In this document: positions 16,257 through 24,431 of the stretch, piece by piece
Position numbering within the stretch: position 1 is the stretch's first letter
Layout of the letters: each line of letters opens with the position of its first letter
Assembly (NCBI GenBank): GCA_021324015.1
Contig: JAJPJX010000059.1
Span: 1-64,000, forward strand
Length of the DNA stretch: 64,000 bases
Source of the DNA: Solibacteraceae bacterium
GTDB taxonomy: Bacteria > Acidobacteriota > Terriglobia > Bryobacterales > Bryobacteraceae
Reading direction: 5' to 3'
Translations under genes and position numbers: made by a program
The notes under the pieces: generated by a model
Database searches by the model: none
Told to the model about the DNA's origin: nothing
What the model saw: the letters and a program-made list of their open reading frames with translations, nothing else

Positions 16257-17318
16257 TCAGGCGGCCAGCGCCGCGCGAATATCCGTCCAGTCGCCGGGAG
16301 GCACCCGCAGGAAGCCGCGCACCACGTTCGGATCGAAATGCGTGCCGGCGCACCGCTCGATCTCCTGCCGGGCGGCAGCAAAGGGCTGCGCCTCTCGGTA
16401 GAGGCGCCCGGAGGTCACCACGTCCAGGCAGTCCGCCACGGCGAACACGCGCGCGCCGAAGGGAATCTGCTCTCCCCGCAGGCCCAGCGGATAACCGGTG
16501 CCGTCGAAACGCTCGTGGTGCGCCAGCACGATCTCGGCGGCGGGCGCCAGCGCCTCGATGCGGCGCAGAATGGCGGCGCCGATTTCGGGGTGTTTCCGCA
16601 TCACGTCCCATTCCGCCTCCTCCAGCTTCCCTGGCTTCATCAGGATGGCGTCCGGGATGCCGATTTTCCCGATGTCGTGCAGCAGCGCCGCCTGGCGCAG
16701 GACCCGGAGCGCCCCGCTCTCCATCCCCAGGAGGTTTCCCAGGTGTACGGCATATTCGCTGACGCGCTTGGAGTGGCAATGCATGTCGTGGGCCCGCGCG
16801 TCCAGGGCCGCCCCCAGCGCCTCCAGGACCGCGTCCGTCGCGTCCCCCAGGCGCTCCAGCACAGCGTCGATCTCGCGGTCCTTGCGGTCCAGTTCGCTGC
16901 GCAGGGACGTCAGCTCGCGGCTTTCCTGGATGGTCGCCTTGTGCTTCTGAAACGCGTCGCGCAGGTGCCCGTCGAGCGATTTCAGGTTCACGGGCTTGGT
17001 CACGTAGTCCAGCGCGCCGATTTTCATGGCCCCGACCGCGGTCGGGAGGTCGTCGCAGCCGGTCAGCATCACGATGCCGGGCCCCCCCCGCGCGCAGACC
17101 TCCTGCGCCAGTTCCAGGCCCGTCATGCCGGGCATCATGACATCGGACAGAATCAGGTCAAACGCGCTGCTGTCGAGCAGCCGCAGCGCCTCTTGGGCAC
17201 TGGCCGCCTGACTGACTTCATAACCCTTCTGGGAGAGCACGTCGCACAAGACGTTCCGTATGGCTTCCTCGTCGTCCACCACCAGCACGCGGATCCTTCC
17301 GGACGGGTGGAGACTCAT
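16257..17318 (-). CDS. response regulator with HD-GYP phosphodiesterase domain
   Basis: 353 residues from the ATG at 17318, which has GAAGGGAG upstream. Receiver domain (about 8-125) with VDDEEA acidic pair, phosphoacceptor Asp in ILSDVMMPG and Lys in YVTKPV; a coiled-coil linker follows (ELDRKDREIDAV); then an HD-GYP domain with LLHDIGKIGIPD, HPEIGAAIL, AHHERFDGTGYP and the final VADCLDVV. HD-GYP domains hydrolyse cyclic di-GMP using two or three metals, so this protein should lower c-di-GMP in response to a sensor kinase. No kinase is adjacent (orphan regulator). Cytoplasmic. Confidence 0.93.
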   Translation of the reverse strand: MSLHPSGRIRVLVVDDEEAIRNVLCDVLSQKGYEVSQAASAQEALRLLDSSAFDLILSDVMMPGMTGLELAQEVCARGGPGIVMLTGCDDLPTAVGAMKIGALDYVTKPVNLKSLDGHLRDAFQKHKATIQESRELTSLRSELDRKDREIDAVLERLGDATDAVLEALGAALDARAHDMHCHSKRVSEYAVHLGNLLGMESGALRVLRQAALLHDIGKIGIPDAILMKPGKLEEAEWDVMRKHPEIGAAILRRIEALAPAAEIVLAHHERFDGTGYPLGLRGEQIPFGARVFAVADCLDVVTSGRLYREAQPFAAARQEIERCAGTHFDPNVVRGFLRVPPGDWTDIRAALAA

Positions 17319-17427
17319 TCCAGCGTTCTCCCTTCGGACATGGCCCCTCGCACTGCTTTGAAACACGCACTCTTAGAATACCACCTCCAATTTCGGTCAA
17401 TCTCGCAGGATAATTGGGGTTTATCCC

Positions 17428-18336
17428 ATGCGTTCCTGGATATTTCTGTTCAGTTGCAACCTGATGTGGGCGTTGCAATTCACTTGCATCAAGCTGGTGC
17501 AGGACCAGGTTGGTCCGATGTTCACGGTGTGGGGCCCCATGCTGCTGGCCACGCTGCTGCTGATCCCCATCCTGCGCGCGGAACGGCGCGCCGGTCCGCC
17601 CGCCCGCCGTGCCGGCAGGAAGGATGTCTGGATGTTCCTGGCCCTGGGCGCCCTGGGGGTGTTTCCAGGGCAGGTCCTGATCACCTGGGGCACGCGAAGG
17701 TCGCTGGCCAGCAACGGAGCGCTGATCCAGCTCACCTTGCCGGTGACCACCGCGGTGCTGGCTTACCTCTTCCTCGGCGAGCGCATGACGCGCGTCCGCT
17801 GGCTCAGCTTTGCGGTGGCCATCGGCGGCGTGGTCATGTGCTCCGGCCTGGATTTCCACTCCATGGACTTCGGCGCCAGTTACCTGGTGGGCAACACGCT
17901 GATCTTCTGCGCGGCCCTGGGCAGTTCCTTTTACAACTCCTATGGGAAGAAAGCCCTGGAGCGGTATTCCCCCATGGAGATGCTGTTCTACAGCTACGTG
18001 GTCACCCTGGCGCTGATGACGCCCGTGGTCCTCCTGGAGGAGCGGGACGTCTTCGCGCGCATCCCGCACTTCACGGCCAACACCTGGATCGGCATGGCAC
18101 TGCTGACCGTGTTCCACAACTTCCTCTCCATGGTGCTGTTCCTGAAAGCTCTGCAAAAGCTGGACGCCATGCAGGCCGCACTGTCGAACTACCTGATCAC
18201 GTTTTTCGGAGTGCCCATCGCGGCCATCTGGCTGGGAGAGCGGCTCAACTCGCAAATGGTGCTGGGCGGGGTGCTGGTGCTGGCCAGCACCCTGCTGATC
18301 ACGCTGTGGGACGAGCGCCGCGCGGCCCCCGCTTGA
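17428..18336 (+). CDS. EamA-family (DMT) transporter
   Basis: 302 residues with about ten hydrophobic helices in two repeated halves, each ending with the EamA signature (first half: LPVTTAVLAYLFLGERM near 110-125; second half: LSNYLITFFGVPIAAIWLGERL near 255-275). Such proteins export or import small metabolites, for example amino acids, sugars or nucleosides, across the inner membrane; the substrate cannot be told. ATG 17428 with a weak GGGGTTT region upstream. Convergent with the PhyH gene, with a short CTGACTCC repeat between them. Confidence 0.9.
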   Translation: MRSWIFLFSCNLMWALQFTCIKLVQDQVGPMFTVWGPMLLATLLLIPILRAERRAGPPARRAGRKDVWMFLALGALGVFPGQVLITWGTRRSLASNGALIQLTLPVTTAVLAYLFLGERMTRVRWLSFAVAIGGVVMCSGLDFHSMDFGASYLVGNTLIFCAALGSSFYNSYGKKALERYSPMEMLFYSYVVTLALMTPVVLLEERDVFARIPHFTANTWIGMALLTVFHNFLSMVLFLKALQKLDAMQAALSNYLITFFGVPIAAIWLGERLNSQMVLGGVLVLASTLLITLWDERRAAPA

Positions 18337-18358
18337 TTCCTAACTCCTGACTCCCTGG
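18337..18358. repeat. CTCCTGACTCC intergenic repeat
   Basis: TTCCTAACTCCTGACTCCC lies between two convergent genes. It shares the tandem CTCCTG unit with the hairpin at 14557-14617. Confidence 0.4.
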
Positions 18359-18363
18359 CCCGC

Positions 18364-19206
18364 CTAGCGCGCGCCCGCCTGCCCGCCGCGCGAGAGTTCC
18401 TGCAGTTCGTACAGCGACTTGGTCTCCCGCGGGTAGCGCGGGATGGGGATGCGCCCCGGCGAACAGCGTGCGCAGGCGGCCGGCTCCCCGCGCGCCTGGC
18501 GCACGTGCGCCTCCGCCCGCGGCGTCATGTCCCCCAGGTAGATGGGGAACGCGTCCGCCGCGCGATAGCTCAGGATCAGCGTGCGGCGCGCCCGCGAAGA
18601 GCGGTTGGGCGCCGAGGCGTGCGGCATCGTGCAGTGCATGAAGATCACGCTCCCGGCGGCCGCCTCCAGGGGCACCGCCCGGCTCTCGTCCACCGGCGCA
18701 GTAATTCTGCCCTGGAACCAGCCGTCGCGCGTGTGATCCAGCATGCCCTCCCGGTGCGCGCCTGGGATGACTTGCAGGCAACCGTTCGCGCGGTCGGCGT
18801 CATCCAGGTAGAAGAGAATCGAGACGGAATCCGTATTGGTCAGCGGATAGTAGGAGAGATCCTGGTGCCAGTCCACCACCGAACCGATGGTGGGCGGTTT
18901 CATGTTGATCTTGCTGTAGTGGAAGGTCAGGTTCGGCCCCAGCAGTTCCTCCACCGCGTCCAGCAGCCGGGAAGAGTCGGAAAGGCGGCGAAAGCGCTCG
19001 TAATACGTGCAGGGCTCATAAATGCGGCGCACCTTCGTGCCGCCGGGTTCCTGGTCCGGCTCCATCTCCAGGCGCGCGGCATCGTGCCTGGCGAGCGTCG
19101 CACCTTCACAAATGCGTTCGATCTCTTCCCGCAGCGCCGCCACCTCCGCGGGCGGCAGGAATCCCTCGCGGACGCAGTAACCTTGGCGTTCGTATTCTTC
19201 GCGCAC
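18364..19206 (-). CDS. phytanoyl-CoA dioxygenase (PhyH) family protein
   Basis: 280 residues from the GTG at 19206, preferred because GGAGAGGGAG stands seven bases before it and it matches the usual N-terminus (EEYERQGYCVREGFL). A GTG at 19284 would leave no room for a promoter to the divergent gene. Fe(II) and 2-oxoglutarate-dependent fold: HxD in VDWHQDLSYY, distal His in MPHASAPNRSS, and the following Arg (RRTLILSY) for 2-oxoglutarate. These enzymes hydroxylate acyl-CoAs, amino acids or secondary metabolites; in Acidobacteriota and Planctomycetes they form large groups of unknown substrate. Divergent from an SDR gene, with about 78 bases between starts. Confidence 0.88.
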   Translation of the reverse strand: MREEYERQGYCVREGFLPPAEVAALREEIERICEGATLARHDAARLEMEPDQEPGGTKVRRIYEPCTYYERFRRLSDSSRLLDAVEELLGPNLTFHYSKINMKPPTIGSVVDWHQDLSYYPLTNTDSVSILFYLDDADRANGCLQVIPGAHREGMLDHTRDGWFQGRITAPVDESRAVPLEAAAGSVIFMHCTMPHASAPNRSSRARRTLILSYRAADAFPIYLGDMTPRAEAHVRQARGEPAACARCSPGRIPIPRYPRETKSLYELQELSRGGQAGAR

Positions 19207-19284
19207 CGGGTTGTCTCCCTCTCCACGAGCATACACCGCGCCGCTGGACCTGCGTGCCGCCGCGAAAAGGATATCCTGAGACAC

Positions 19285-20082
19285 ATGGCTCTACGACTCG
19301 AAGGTAAATCCGCGCTGGTGACCGGCGCGGGCAACGGCATTGGCCGGGAGATTGCACGGCGCTTCGCGGCGGAGGGCGCCGGCGTGATCTCGGTGGATCT
19401 CGACGCCGCTGGCAACGCGCGCACCGCCGAACTGATCCGCGAGGCGGGAGGGCGGTGTGAGACCCTTCAAGGCGATGTCTCGGCAGCCGCCGACGTGCAG
19501 CGCGTCTTCCACGCCCGCCGCGTGGATATCCTGGTGAATAATGCCGCTGCCTGGCGCGGCGACGGCTTGCTGCACCAGGTCAGCGAAGAAGATTGGGACT
19601 ACGTGCTGGCCGGGACGCTCAAGAGCGTCTATCTCTGCACCCGCGCGGCGCTCGCCGGCATGATGGCGCAGCGCGGCGGCGTCATTGTGAACATCAGTTC
19701 CGTCAACGGAATCGCAGGCGTGCACCTGGCGGCTTACACGGCGGCCAAGGGCGGCGTCATTTCGCTCACGCGCTTGCTGGCGCTCCAGTACGGACGCTAC
19801 GGCATCCGGGTGAACGCGATCTGCCCGGGAACCATCATGACCGAAAGCTCCCGCCGCCACTACGATACCCGCCCCGAGCAGGAGGCCGAATTGCGGGCCC
19901 TCTATCCGGCGGGCGAGTTCGGCACGCCGGCGGATATCGCCGGGTGCGCGCTCTACTTGGCCTCTCAGGAGGCCCGCTTCGTGAATGGCGCGACCTTCGT
20001 GGTGGACGGCGGCATGACCGCCGGCTACCGCATTGCGTCGCTGCTGGGCCCCATGGAAACACCACCAGAGGAGGAAGCATGA
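19285..20082 (+). CDS. SDR-family oxidoreductase
   Basis: 265 residues. Cofactor motif TGAGNGIG near residue 13 with VDLD at the end of strand 2, whose Asp favours NAD(H); NNAA at about 87, ISSVNG, catalytic YTAAK, and the C-terminal VNGATFVVDGGMTAGY typical of classical 3-oxoacyl reductase/sugar dehydrogenase-like members. AAAAGGA lies 12 bases before the ATG. Its stop overlaps the next start (ATGA), so it is co-translated with a histidine-phosphatase-like protein. Divergent from a PhyH dioxygenase. Substrate unknown. Confidence 0.9.
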   Translation: MALRLEGKSALVTGAGNGIGREIARRFAAEGAGVISVDLDAAGNARTAELIREAGGRCETLQGDVSAAADVQRVFHARRVDILVNNAAAWRGDGLLHQVSEEDWDYVLAGTLKSVYLCTRAALAGMMAQRGGVIVNISSVNGIAGVHLAAYTAAKGGVISLTRLLALQYGRYGIRVNAICPGTIMTESSRRHYDTRPEQEAELRALYPAGEFGTPADIAGCALYLASQEARFVNGATFVVDGGMTAGYRIASLLGPMETPPEEEA

Positions 20083-20678
20083 GTTACGATGCCGGACCCA
20101 AACAGGTCCTCATCATCCGTCACGGAGAGAAGACTGGCGATCCCGCCAGCGATCAGGAAGGCGGTCCGGACCTTTCCATTCGAGGCTCAGCGCGCGCCGC
20201 GGCGCTGCCGGCGCTCTTCGTGCCCGCCACCTCCGCGCTGAATTGCGCGCTCGCCACTAGCCACGCGAGTTTCACCGGCAGCTACAACGCGAGCGGTCTG
20301 CCTGGAATCGCCCCCCGATTCGCCACCCCCGATTTCCTGTTCGCCACCCAGGCCTCCAAGCAAAGCAACCGGCCGGCGGAGACCATTACGCCCCTTTCGA
20401 GAGCCCTCGGCCTGGACTACAACGACAAGCACGCCGACGACGACTACCAGAAAGTGGCGGAGGATATTCTGCAAAAGCCCAAGTATGCCGGCAAGACGGT
20501 GCTGGTTTGCTGGCATCACGGCAAGATTCCCAAACTTGCCGAGGCCCTGGGCATCCCCAGCCCGCCGGCGTGGCCGGGCACGGTGTTCGACCGCGTCTGG
20601 GTGATTGCCTACGCCAACGGCAAGGCCTCGCTCGCCAACGCCGCGCAGATGCTGTTGTACGGAGATGCGGCAAGCTGA
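20079..20678 (+). CDS. histidine phosphatase superfamily protein
   Basis: 199 residues. The N-terminal strand VLIIRHGEKTGDP (9-21) carries the RHG box whose His would be phosphorylated, and LVCWHHGKIPKL (about 142-153) supplies the second catalytic His in place of the usual GHG. It has the shape of the small branch seen beside dehydrogenases. ATG overlaps the SDR stop (ATGA) and is preceded by GAGGAAGC. No signal peptide. Substrate unknown; a phosphosugar or phospho-acid of the SDR pathway is a guess. Confidence 0.75.
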   Translation: MSYDAGPKQVLIIRHGEKTGDPASDQEGGPDLSIRGSARAAALPALFVPATSALNCALATSHASFTGSYNASGLPGIAPRFATPDFLFATQASKQSNRPAETITPLSRALGLDYNDKHADDDYQKVAEDILQKPKYAGKTVLVCWHHGKIPKLAEALGIPSPPAWPGTVFDRVWVIAYANGKASLANAAQMLLYGDAAS

Positions 20679-20724
20679 ACCCGCGGGGTTGTCCGGCTTC
20701 GCGGCATTCCATTACGCTAGGGGC

Positions 20725-21423
20725 ATGGATCGTGCCCCTGTTGCGACTTCCCGGCCGCCTGCCACCCCGGCGGACCTGGAGCTGTTCGCCCACATCGAGA
20801 AGAACCTGTACACGGCCGTCGTCGCCGATTCCCTGGACGAGCTGGGCTTCCGGCAGCAGGCCATGCGCGAGTACGTGCGGCCGCTGTTCCCAGACTGCTG
20901 CTTTGCCGGCTGGGCGCGCACGATCTCCTGCGTGGACGTGTTCCACGTTTCCGAGGACTCCTACACCAAGGAGATCGAGGCCCTGGACAGCCTGCTGCTG
21001 GGCGAAGTGGCCGTGGTCTCGACCGCGGATTCCATCCGCAATGCGCCCTGGGGAGAGCTGCTCTCCACCGCCGCCCGCGCCCGGGGCGCCCGCGGCGCGG
21101 TGGTCGATGGCCTGGTGCGCGACGTCCGCAAAATCGAGAAGCTGGGCTTCCCCGTGTTTGCCCGGGGCATTAAGCCGGTGGACTCGCGTGGACGCGGCCT
21201 GGTGATCGATTACAACGTTCCGGTGGACTGCGCCGGCGTGCTGGTGCGGCCCGGCGACTTGGTCTTCGCGGACTACGACGGCGTGGTCGTAGTCCCGGCG
21301 CAGGCGGTCGGGGAAGTGGTCCGCATGGCCACCGAGAAGGCTACTCGCGAAAATCATAGCCGCGCCGAGCTCATGGATGGCGCCTATCTGCGCGACGTCT
21401 ACCGCAAATACGGCGTGCTGTGA
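20725..21423 (+). CDS. RraA-family protein (4-hydroxy-4-methyl-2-oxoglutarate aldolase fold)
   Basis: 232 residues. The conserved block ARGARGAVVDGLVRDV continues to FPVFARGIKPVDSRGR; the Arg-Asp of GLVRD and the acidic residues of DLVFADYDGVVVVP are the substrate/metal site of HMG/CHA aldolases and oxaloacetate decarboxylases in this fold. RraA itself is shorter and lacks the C-terminal helix seen here. Located 46 bases after the phosphatase, so it can belong to the same transcription unit with the SDR. Aldol cleavage of a branched 2-oxo acid is a reasonable but unproved role. Confidence 0.85.
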   Translation: MDRAPVATSRPPATPADLELFAHIEKNLYTAVVADSLDELGFRQQAMREYVRPLFPDCCFAGWARTISCVDVFHVSEDSYTKEIEALDSLLLGEVAVVSTADSIRNAPWGELLSTAARARGARGAVVDGLVRDVRKIEKLGFPVFARGIKPVDSRGRGLVIDYNVPVDCAGVLVRPGDLVFADYDGVVVVPAQAVGEVVRMATEKATRENHSRAELMDGAYLRDVYRKYGVL

Positions 21424-21436
21424 TGCGGACGCCGTA

Positions 21437-21462
21437 CCGGGCCGCGGCCGTCAGGGAGCGGC
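21437..21462. repeat. dispersed intergenic repeat, copy 2
   Basis: CCGGGCCGCGG followed by CCGTCAGGGAGCGGC, between the RraA-like gene and the convergent AlgJ/AlgX-like gene. On the minus strand the element supplies the stop codon (TGA, 21453-21451) of that gene. Confidence 0.7.
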
Positions 21463-22566
21463 CGGCAGCCGCACCTTCTGCCACCCCTCGGTGCCAAAGC
21501 GGATATCCCGCTCTACGAATTCCCAGATCACCAGCTTCTTGCCCTCCAACAGAGCCGGGCGGCGGCTGAGTTCCTGGCGCACCAGTGTGGAGGCGCCTCC
21601 GTCGTTGACTACCGACGCCAAAGGCCTGCCCAACTCGCGCGCGAGGTGGGCAATAAAGCCCGCCGCGCGCGGCTCGTCGGTCTCGTACATCCGCAGGAAG
21701 CTGTCGCCCAGCACCAGGACCGGAGAGTCCGCGGCATCGCGATACGGCTCGCCGGTGTCCTGCCGCATCACCTGCCGGCAGGACACTTCTTCGAGGGGAT
21801 AGTGCCGTTCGATCGCCGCCACGCGGATCATGCGCGCGATATCCCCGGTGCGACGCACCGTCACCGGCCGCTCGGTGTAACGCACAGGTCCGGGCCCGAT
21901 CCACCCCAGATCGCGGATGCGCCGGGCCACCGCGGCGGCTGCCCGGCGCGCTCCCTCTGCGGACCAGTGCGTATCCTGCGGCAGATACCAGGGGCTGGAA
22001 GCTGGCTCGCGGCGGAGTTTCGCGAAGAAATCGAACAGGTCTGGAGCCTCGATTCCCGAGTGCCGCAAAGCGGCCAGCAGGTCCAGCGTGGAGGAACGGA
22101 TGGTCCGGCCGGCGGCCACCCGGCTGGTCAGCCGGTCGGGGTAGACCGACGGTTTGCCGGGTATGGCCAGCACTATCAGGCGAATACCCTGGCGGGCCAA
22201 CTGGTCGCGGAAGTCCACGATCGCCTCGAACGGCTCCCCCGGTTCGCCGGGTTCCACCAGGTAGCGCAAATCAGGTTCGTAGAACAGCCAGTCCTCCCGC
22301 CCGGTCACGACCTTTTCCCCGGCGTCGCGAAACAGCGCGAACCAGGCATCCTGCATCCACGGGCGGACCGCCTGCGCGACCAGGGAGGCGTCCTCCACGC
22401 GGTGCTCGAAAGCGCGCAGGTTGGGGCGCGTGGGCGTGGTGGTGAAGACTTCCAAAAACTGCGGCGCGCGCCCGCGCAGGATCTCGGCAGCACTCTGATA
22501 CGCCGGCACGCCGTAAATCAGCGCCAGGAACCATCCCAGGAAGACCAGTTGTCGCGCGCGCCCCAT
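21451..22566 (-). CDS. AlgJ/AlgX-like SGNH-hydrolase-fold O-acetylation protein
   Basis: 371 residues. A membrane-anchoring hydrophobic segment near the N-terminus (LVFLGWFLALIYGVP) is followed by a periplasmic domain of the alginate acetyltransferase type. Landmarks are GREDWLFYEPD, DTHWSAEGA (the Asp-x-His of the catalytic dyad) and VLVLGDSFLRMYE (the GDS serine block). It would transfer acyl groups, supplied across the membrane by the MBOAT protein encoded 1 base upstream (TGATATG junction), to an exported polysaccharide. The stop codon lies inside a dispersed repeat. The polymer is unknown: no polymerase genes are in the window. Confidence 0.88.
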   Translation of the reverse strand: MGRARQLVFLGWFLALIYGVPAYQSAAEILRGRAPQFLEVFTTTPTRPNLRAFEHRVEDASLVAQAVRPWMQDAWFALFRDAGEKVVTGREDWLFYEPDLRYLVEPGEPGEPFEAIVDFRDQLARQGIRLIVLAIPGKPSVYPDRLTSRVAAGRTIRSSTLDLLAALRHSGIEAPDLFDFFAKLRREPASSPWYLPQDTHWSAEGARRAAAAVARRIRDLGWIGPGPVRYTERPVTVRRTGDIARMIRVAAIERHYPLEEVSCRQVMRQDTGEPYRDAADSPVLVLGDSFLRMYETDEPRAAGFIAHLARELGRPLASVVNDGGASTLVRQELSRRPALLEGKKLVIWEFVERDIRFGTEGWQKVRLPAAP

Positions 22567-22567
22567 A

Positions 22568-23968
22568 TCAGAACTGGAAGTACAGGAACGGATTGAAGGT
22601 CTGGGTAAACATGGCGCCGGCGGCTGCCAGGAACAGCGGGGCCAGGGCCACCGCTTTCTGCCAGGTGAGCCGCTCCACCCAGTCGTAGACCTCCATGGGC
22701 TGGAAGCATGCGGCCACGCACGCTGCCAGCACAGCCAGCCGATGCGGCGTATACATCTCGGATGCCAGCAGCGCGGCTGCATCCCCCGCGGGCCGCGCGC
22801 CGAACATGGCGCCCAGGTAGGCCGCCGCCTGGTGGAACGAAGCCGCGCGGAACAGTACCCAGGAAAACAGCACTAACACGAAGGTGGCGGCCACCTGCGC
22901 CCGCCGCGGCAGCCACTCGTAGGCGGTCTTCTTGCCCAGCCAGCGCTCGAAAGCCAGCAGGACGCCGTGATAGCCGCCCCAGGCCACAAACGTCCAGTTG
23001 GCGCCGTGCCACAGTCCGCCCAGCAGCATCACCAGCGCCAGGTTGACGTACGTACGGCGCAGCCCCCGGCGGTTGCCGCCCAGCGGCACGTAGAGATAAT
23101 CGCGCAGCCACGTCGACAGCGAAATGTGCCAGCGCCGCCAGAAATCCGTGATGCTGGCGGCCAGGTACGGCGAGGCGAAATTCTTCGGAATGACGAAACC
23201 GAACATGCGCCCCAGCCCGATGGCCATATCGGAGTAGCCCGAGAAATCGAAGTAGATCTGAAAGGCGTAGGCCACCACCCCCACCCAGGCGTCCAGGGGC
23301 AGCGGCGCGGCGGCGGAAAAGGCGGCGTCCGCCACGCTGCCCATCGGGTTGGCCAGCAGGATTTTTTTGGCGAAGCCCAGAATAAACAGCGCAATCCCGC
23401 AGGTGAATTTCTCCAGCGTGTGCTCCCGGTAGGCGATCTGCTCGGCCAGCACGTTGTAGCGCACGATGGGCCCGGCTACCAGGTGCGGAAACAGGCTCAC
23501 GAAGCAGGAAAGATCCGAGAAGTTCCGCGCCGGCTTGACGATGCCGCGATACACGTCGATGGTGTAGCTCATGCTCTCGAAGGTGTAAAACGAGATGCCG
23601 ATGGGCAGCACCACGTGCAGCAGCGGCAGCGATCCCGCGCCGAAGACCGCCGCCAGCCGGTTCCAGTTCTCCGCCGCGAAGCTGTAGTACTTGAAGAAGG
23701 CCAGCAGCCCCAGGTCGCCGCAGATGGCCGCCAGCAGGGCGGCCCGCCGCCGAGCGCGGGAAGCGCCGGGCGCCCCGATGATGCCGCCGCACACATAGTC
23801 CAGCACGGTCGAAAACATCATCAAGACCACGAACCAGGGCTCCCACCAGCCGTAGAACACGTAGCTCGCCAGCGTCAGAAAGGCGTTGCGGTGGCGCGGT
23901 AGCAGGTAGTAGAGCAGCAGCACCACCGGCAGAAAGTAGAACAGGAAAATATGCGTGGTGAAGACCAA
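22568..23968 (-). CDS. MBOAT family O-acyltransferase (AlgI-like)
   Basis: 466 residues, polytopic membrane protein. The family core is visible: FYTFESMSYTIDVYRG, FPHLVAGPIVRY, YFDFSGYSDMAIG, FWRRWHISLSTWLRDYLY and the catalytic His in GGLWHGANWTF. It passes acyl groups from a cytoplasmic donor across the membrane to a periplasmic partner, here the AlgJ/AlgX-like protein downstream. The start is a TTG at 23968, one base after the TAG of the lipoprotein gene; no ATG or GTG suits the conserved N-terminus. CAGGTAG in the preceding stop region may serve as the ribosome site. Confidence 0.93.
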   Translation of the reverse strand: MVFTTHIFLFYFLPVVLLLYYLLPRHRNAFLTLASYVFYGWWEPWFVVLMMFSTVLDYVCGGIIGAPGASRARRRAALLAAICGDLGLLAFFKYYSFAAENWNRLAAVFGAGSLPLLHVVLPIGISFYTFESMSYTIDVYRGIVKPARNFSDLSCFVSLFPHLVAGPIVRYNVLAEQIAYREHTLEKFTCGIALFILGFAKKILLANPMGSVADAAFSAAAPLPLDAWVGVVAYAFQIYFDFSGYSDMAIGLGRMFGFVIPKNFASPYLAASITDFWRRWHISLSTWLRDYLYVPLGGNRRGLRRTYVNLALVMLLGGLWHGANWTFVAWGGYHGVLLAFERWLGKKTAYEWLPRRAQVAATFVLVLFSWVLFRAASFHQAAAYLGAMFGARPAGDAAALLASEMYTPHRLAVLAACVAACFQPMEVYDWVERLTWQKAVALAPLFLAAAGAMFTQTFNPFLYFQF

Positions 23969-23969
23969 G

Positions 23970-24431
23970 CTACCTGGACCCCGGATTTGTCCAAATCGCC
24001 CAGTAGCGCACGCCCGGCTGCTGGAAATACTTGTCGATGATGCCGCCCATCCAGAACTGGTCCACCGGCGCGGCCAGCGCCATGCGGTGAATATCGCCCG
24101 CTCGGAAGGCTTCCACGTGCCCGCCCACCTTGCCGGAAACGTCGTCCGCCACGGTGGTGCGCGGCTTGAGGGGATTATACTGGGCCACCAGAATTTCCTG
24201 GCCCGGCAACTGCCCGCGATGCACTTTGAGCACCCGGTATTTCAGCACGTAGGCGTAGTTGTAGAGATCGTTGGGCGGAAACGCGCCGGGGATCTCTTCC
24301 ACTTGGGCCGTCACCTCGACCGTGCCCAACGAAGTCACTTCGGCATCCACTTCGGCGGAATTTTTCCTCCCGCAGGAAACCGCCACCACGACGAGCAGCA
24401 AGGCGCACCAGAGCCACCCGGCGCGGCTCAC
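23970..24431 (-). CDS. putative lipoprotein of the O-acylation operon
   Basis: 153 residues from a GTG (24431) that overlaps the upstream stop as GTGA; the longer ATG frame (24473) would overlap the neighbour by 46 bases. The N-terminus is a signal peptide ending in VVVAVSC, a plausible lipobox, followed by a soluble domain with a YVLKYRVLKVHRG strand pair and DQFWMGGIID. No family recognised. Its position directly before the MBOAT gene suggests a periplasmic helper of polysaccharide acylation; this is inference from context. Confidence 0.6.
   Translation of the reverse strand: MSRAGWLWCALLLVVVAVSCGRKNSAEVDAEVTSLGTVEVTAQVEEIPGAFPPNDLYNYAYVLKYRVLKVHRGQLPGQEILVAQYNPLKPRTTVADDVSGKVGGHVEAFRAGDIHRMALAAPVDQFWMGGIIDKYFQQPGVRYWAIWTNPGSR

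Noticed and set aside
18505-19284. Upstream extension of the SDR frame at 19285
   Set aside because: It is the complement of the PhyH gene; the ATG at 19285 begins the conserved SDR N-terminus.
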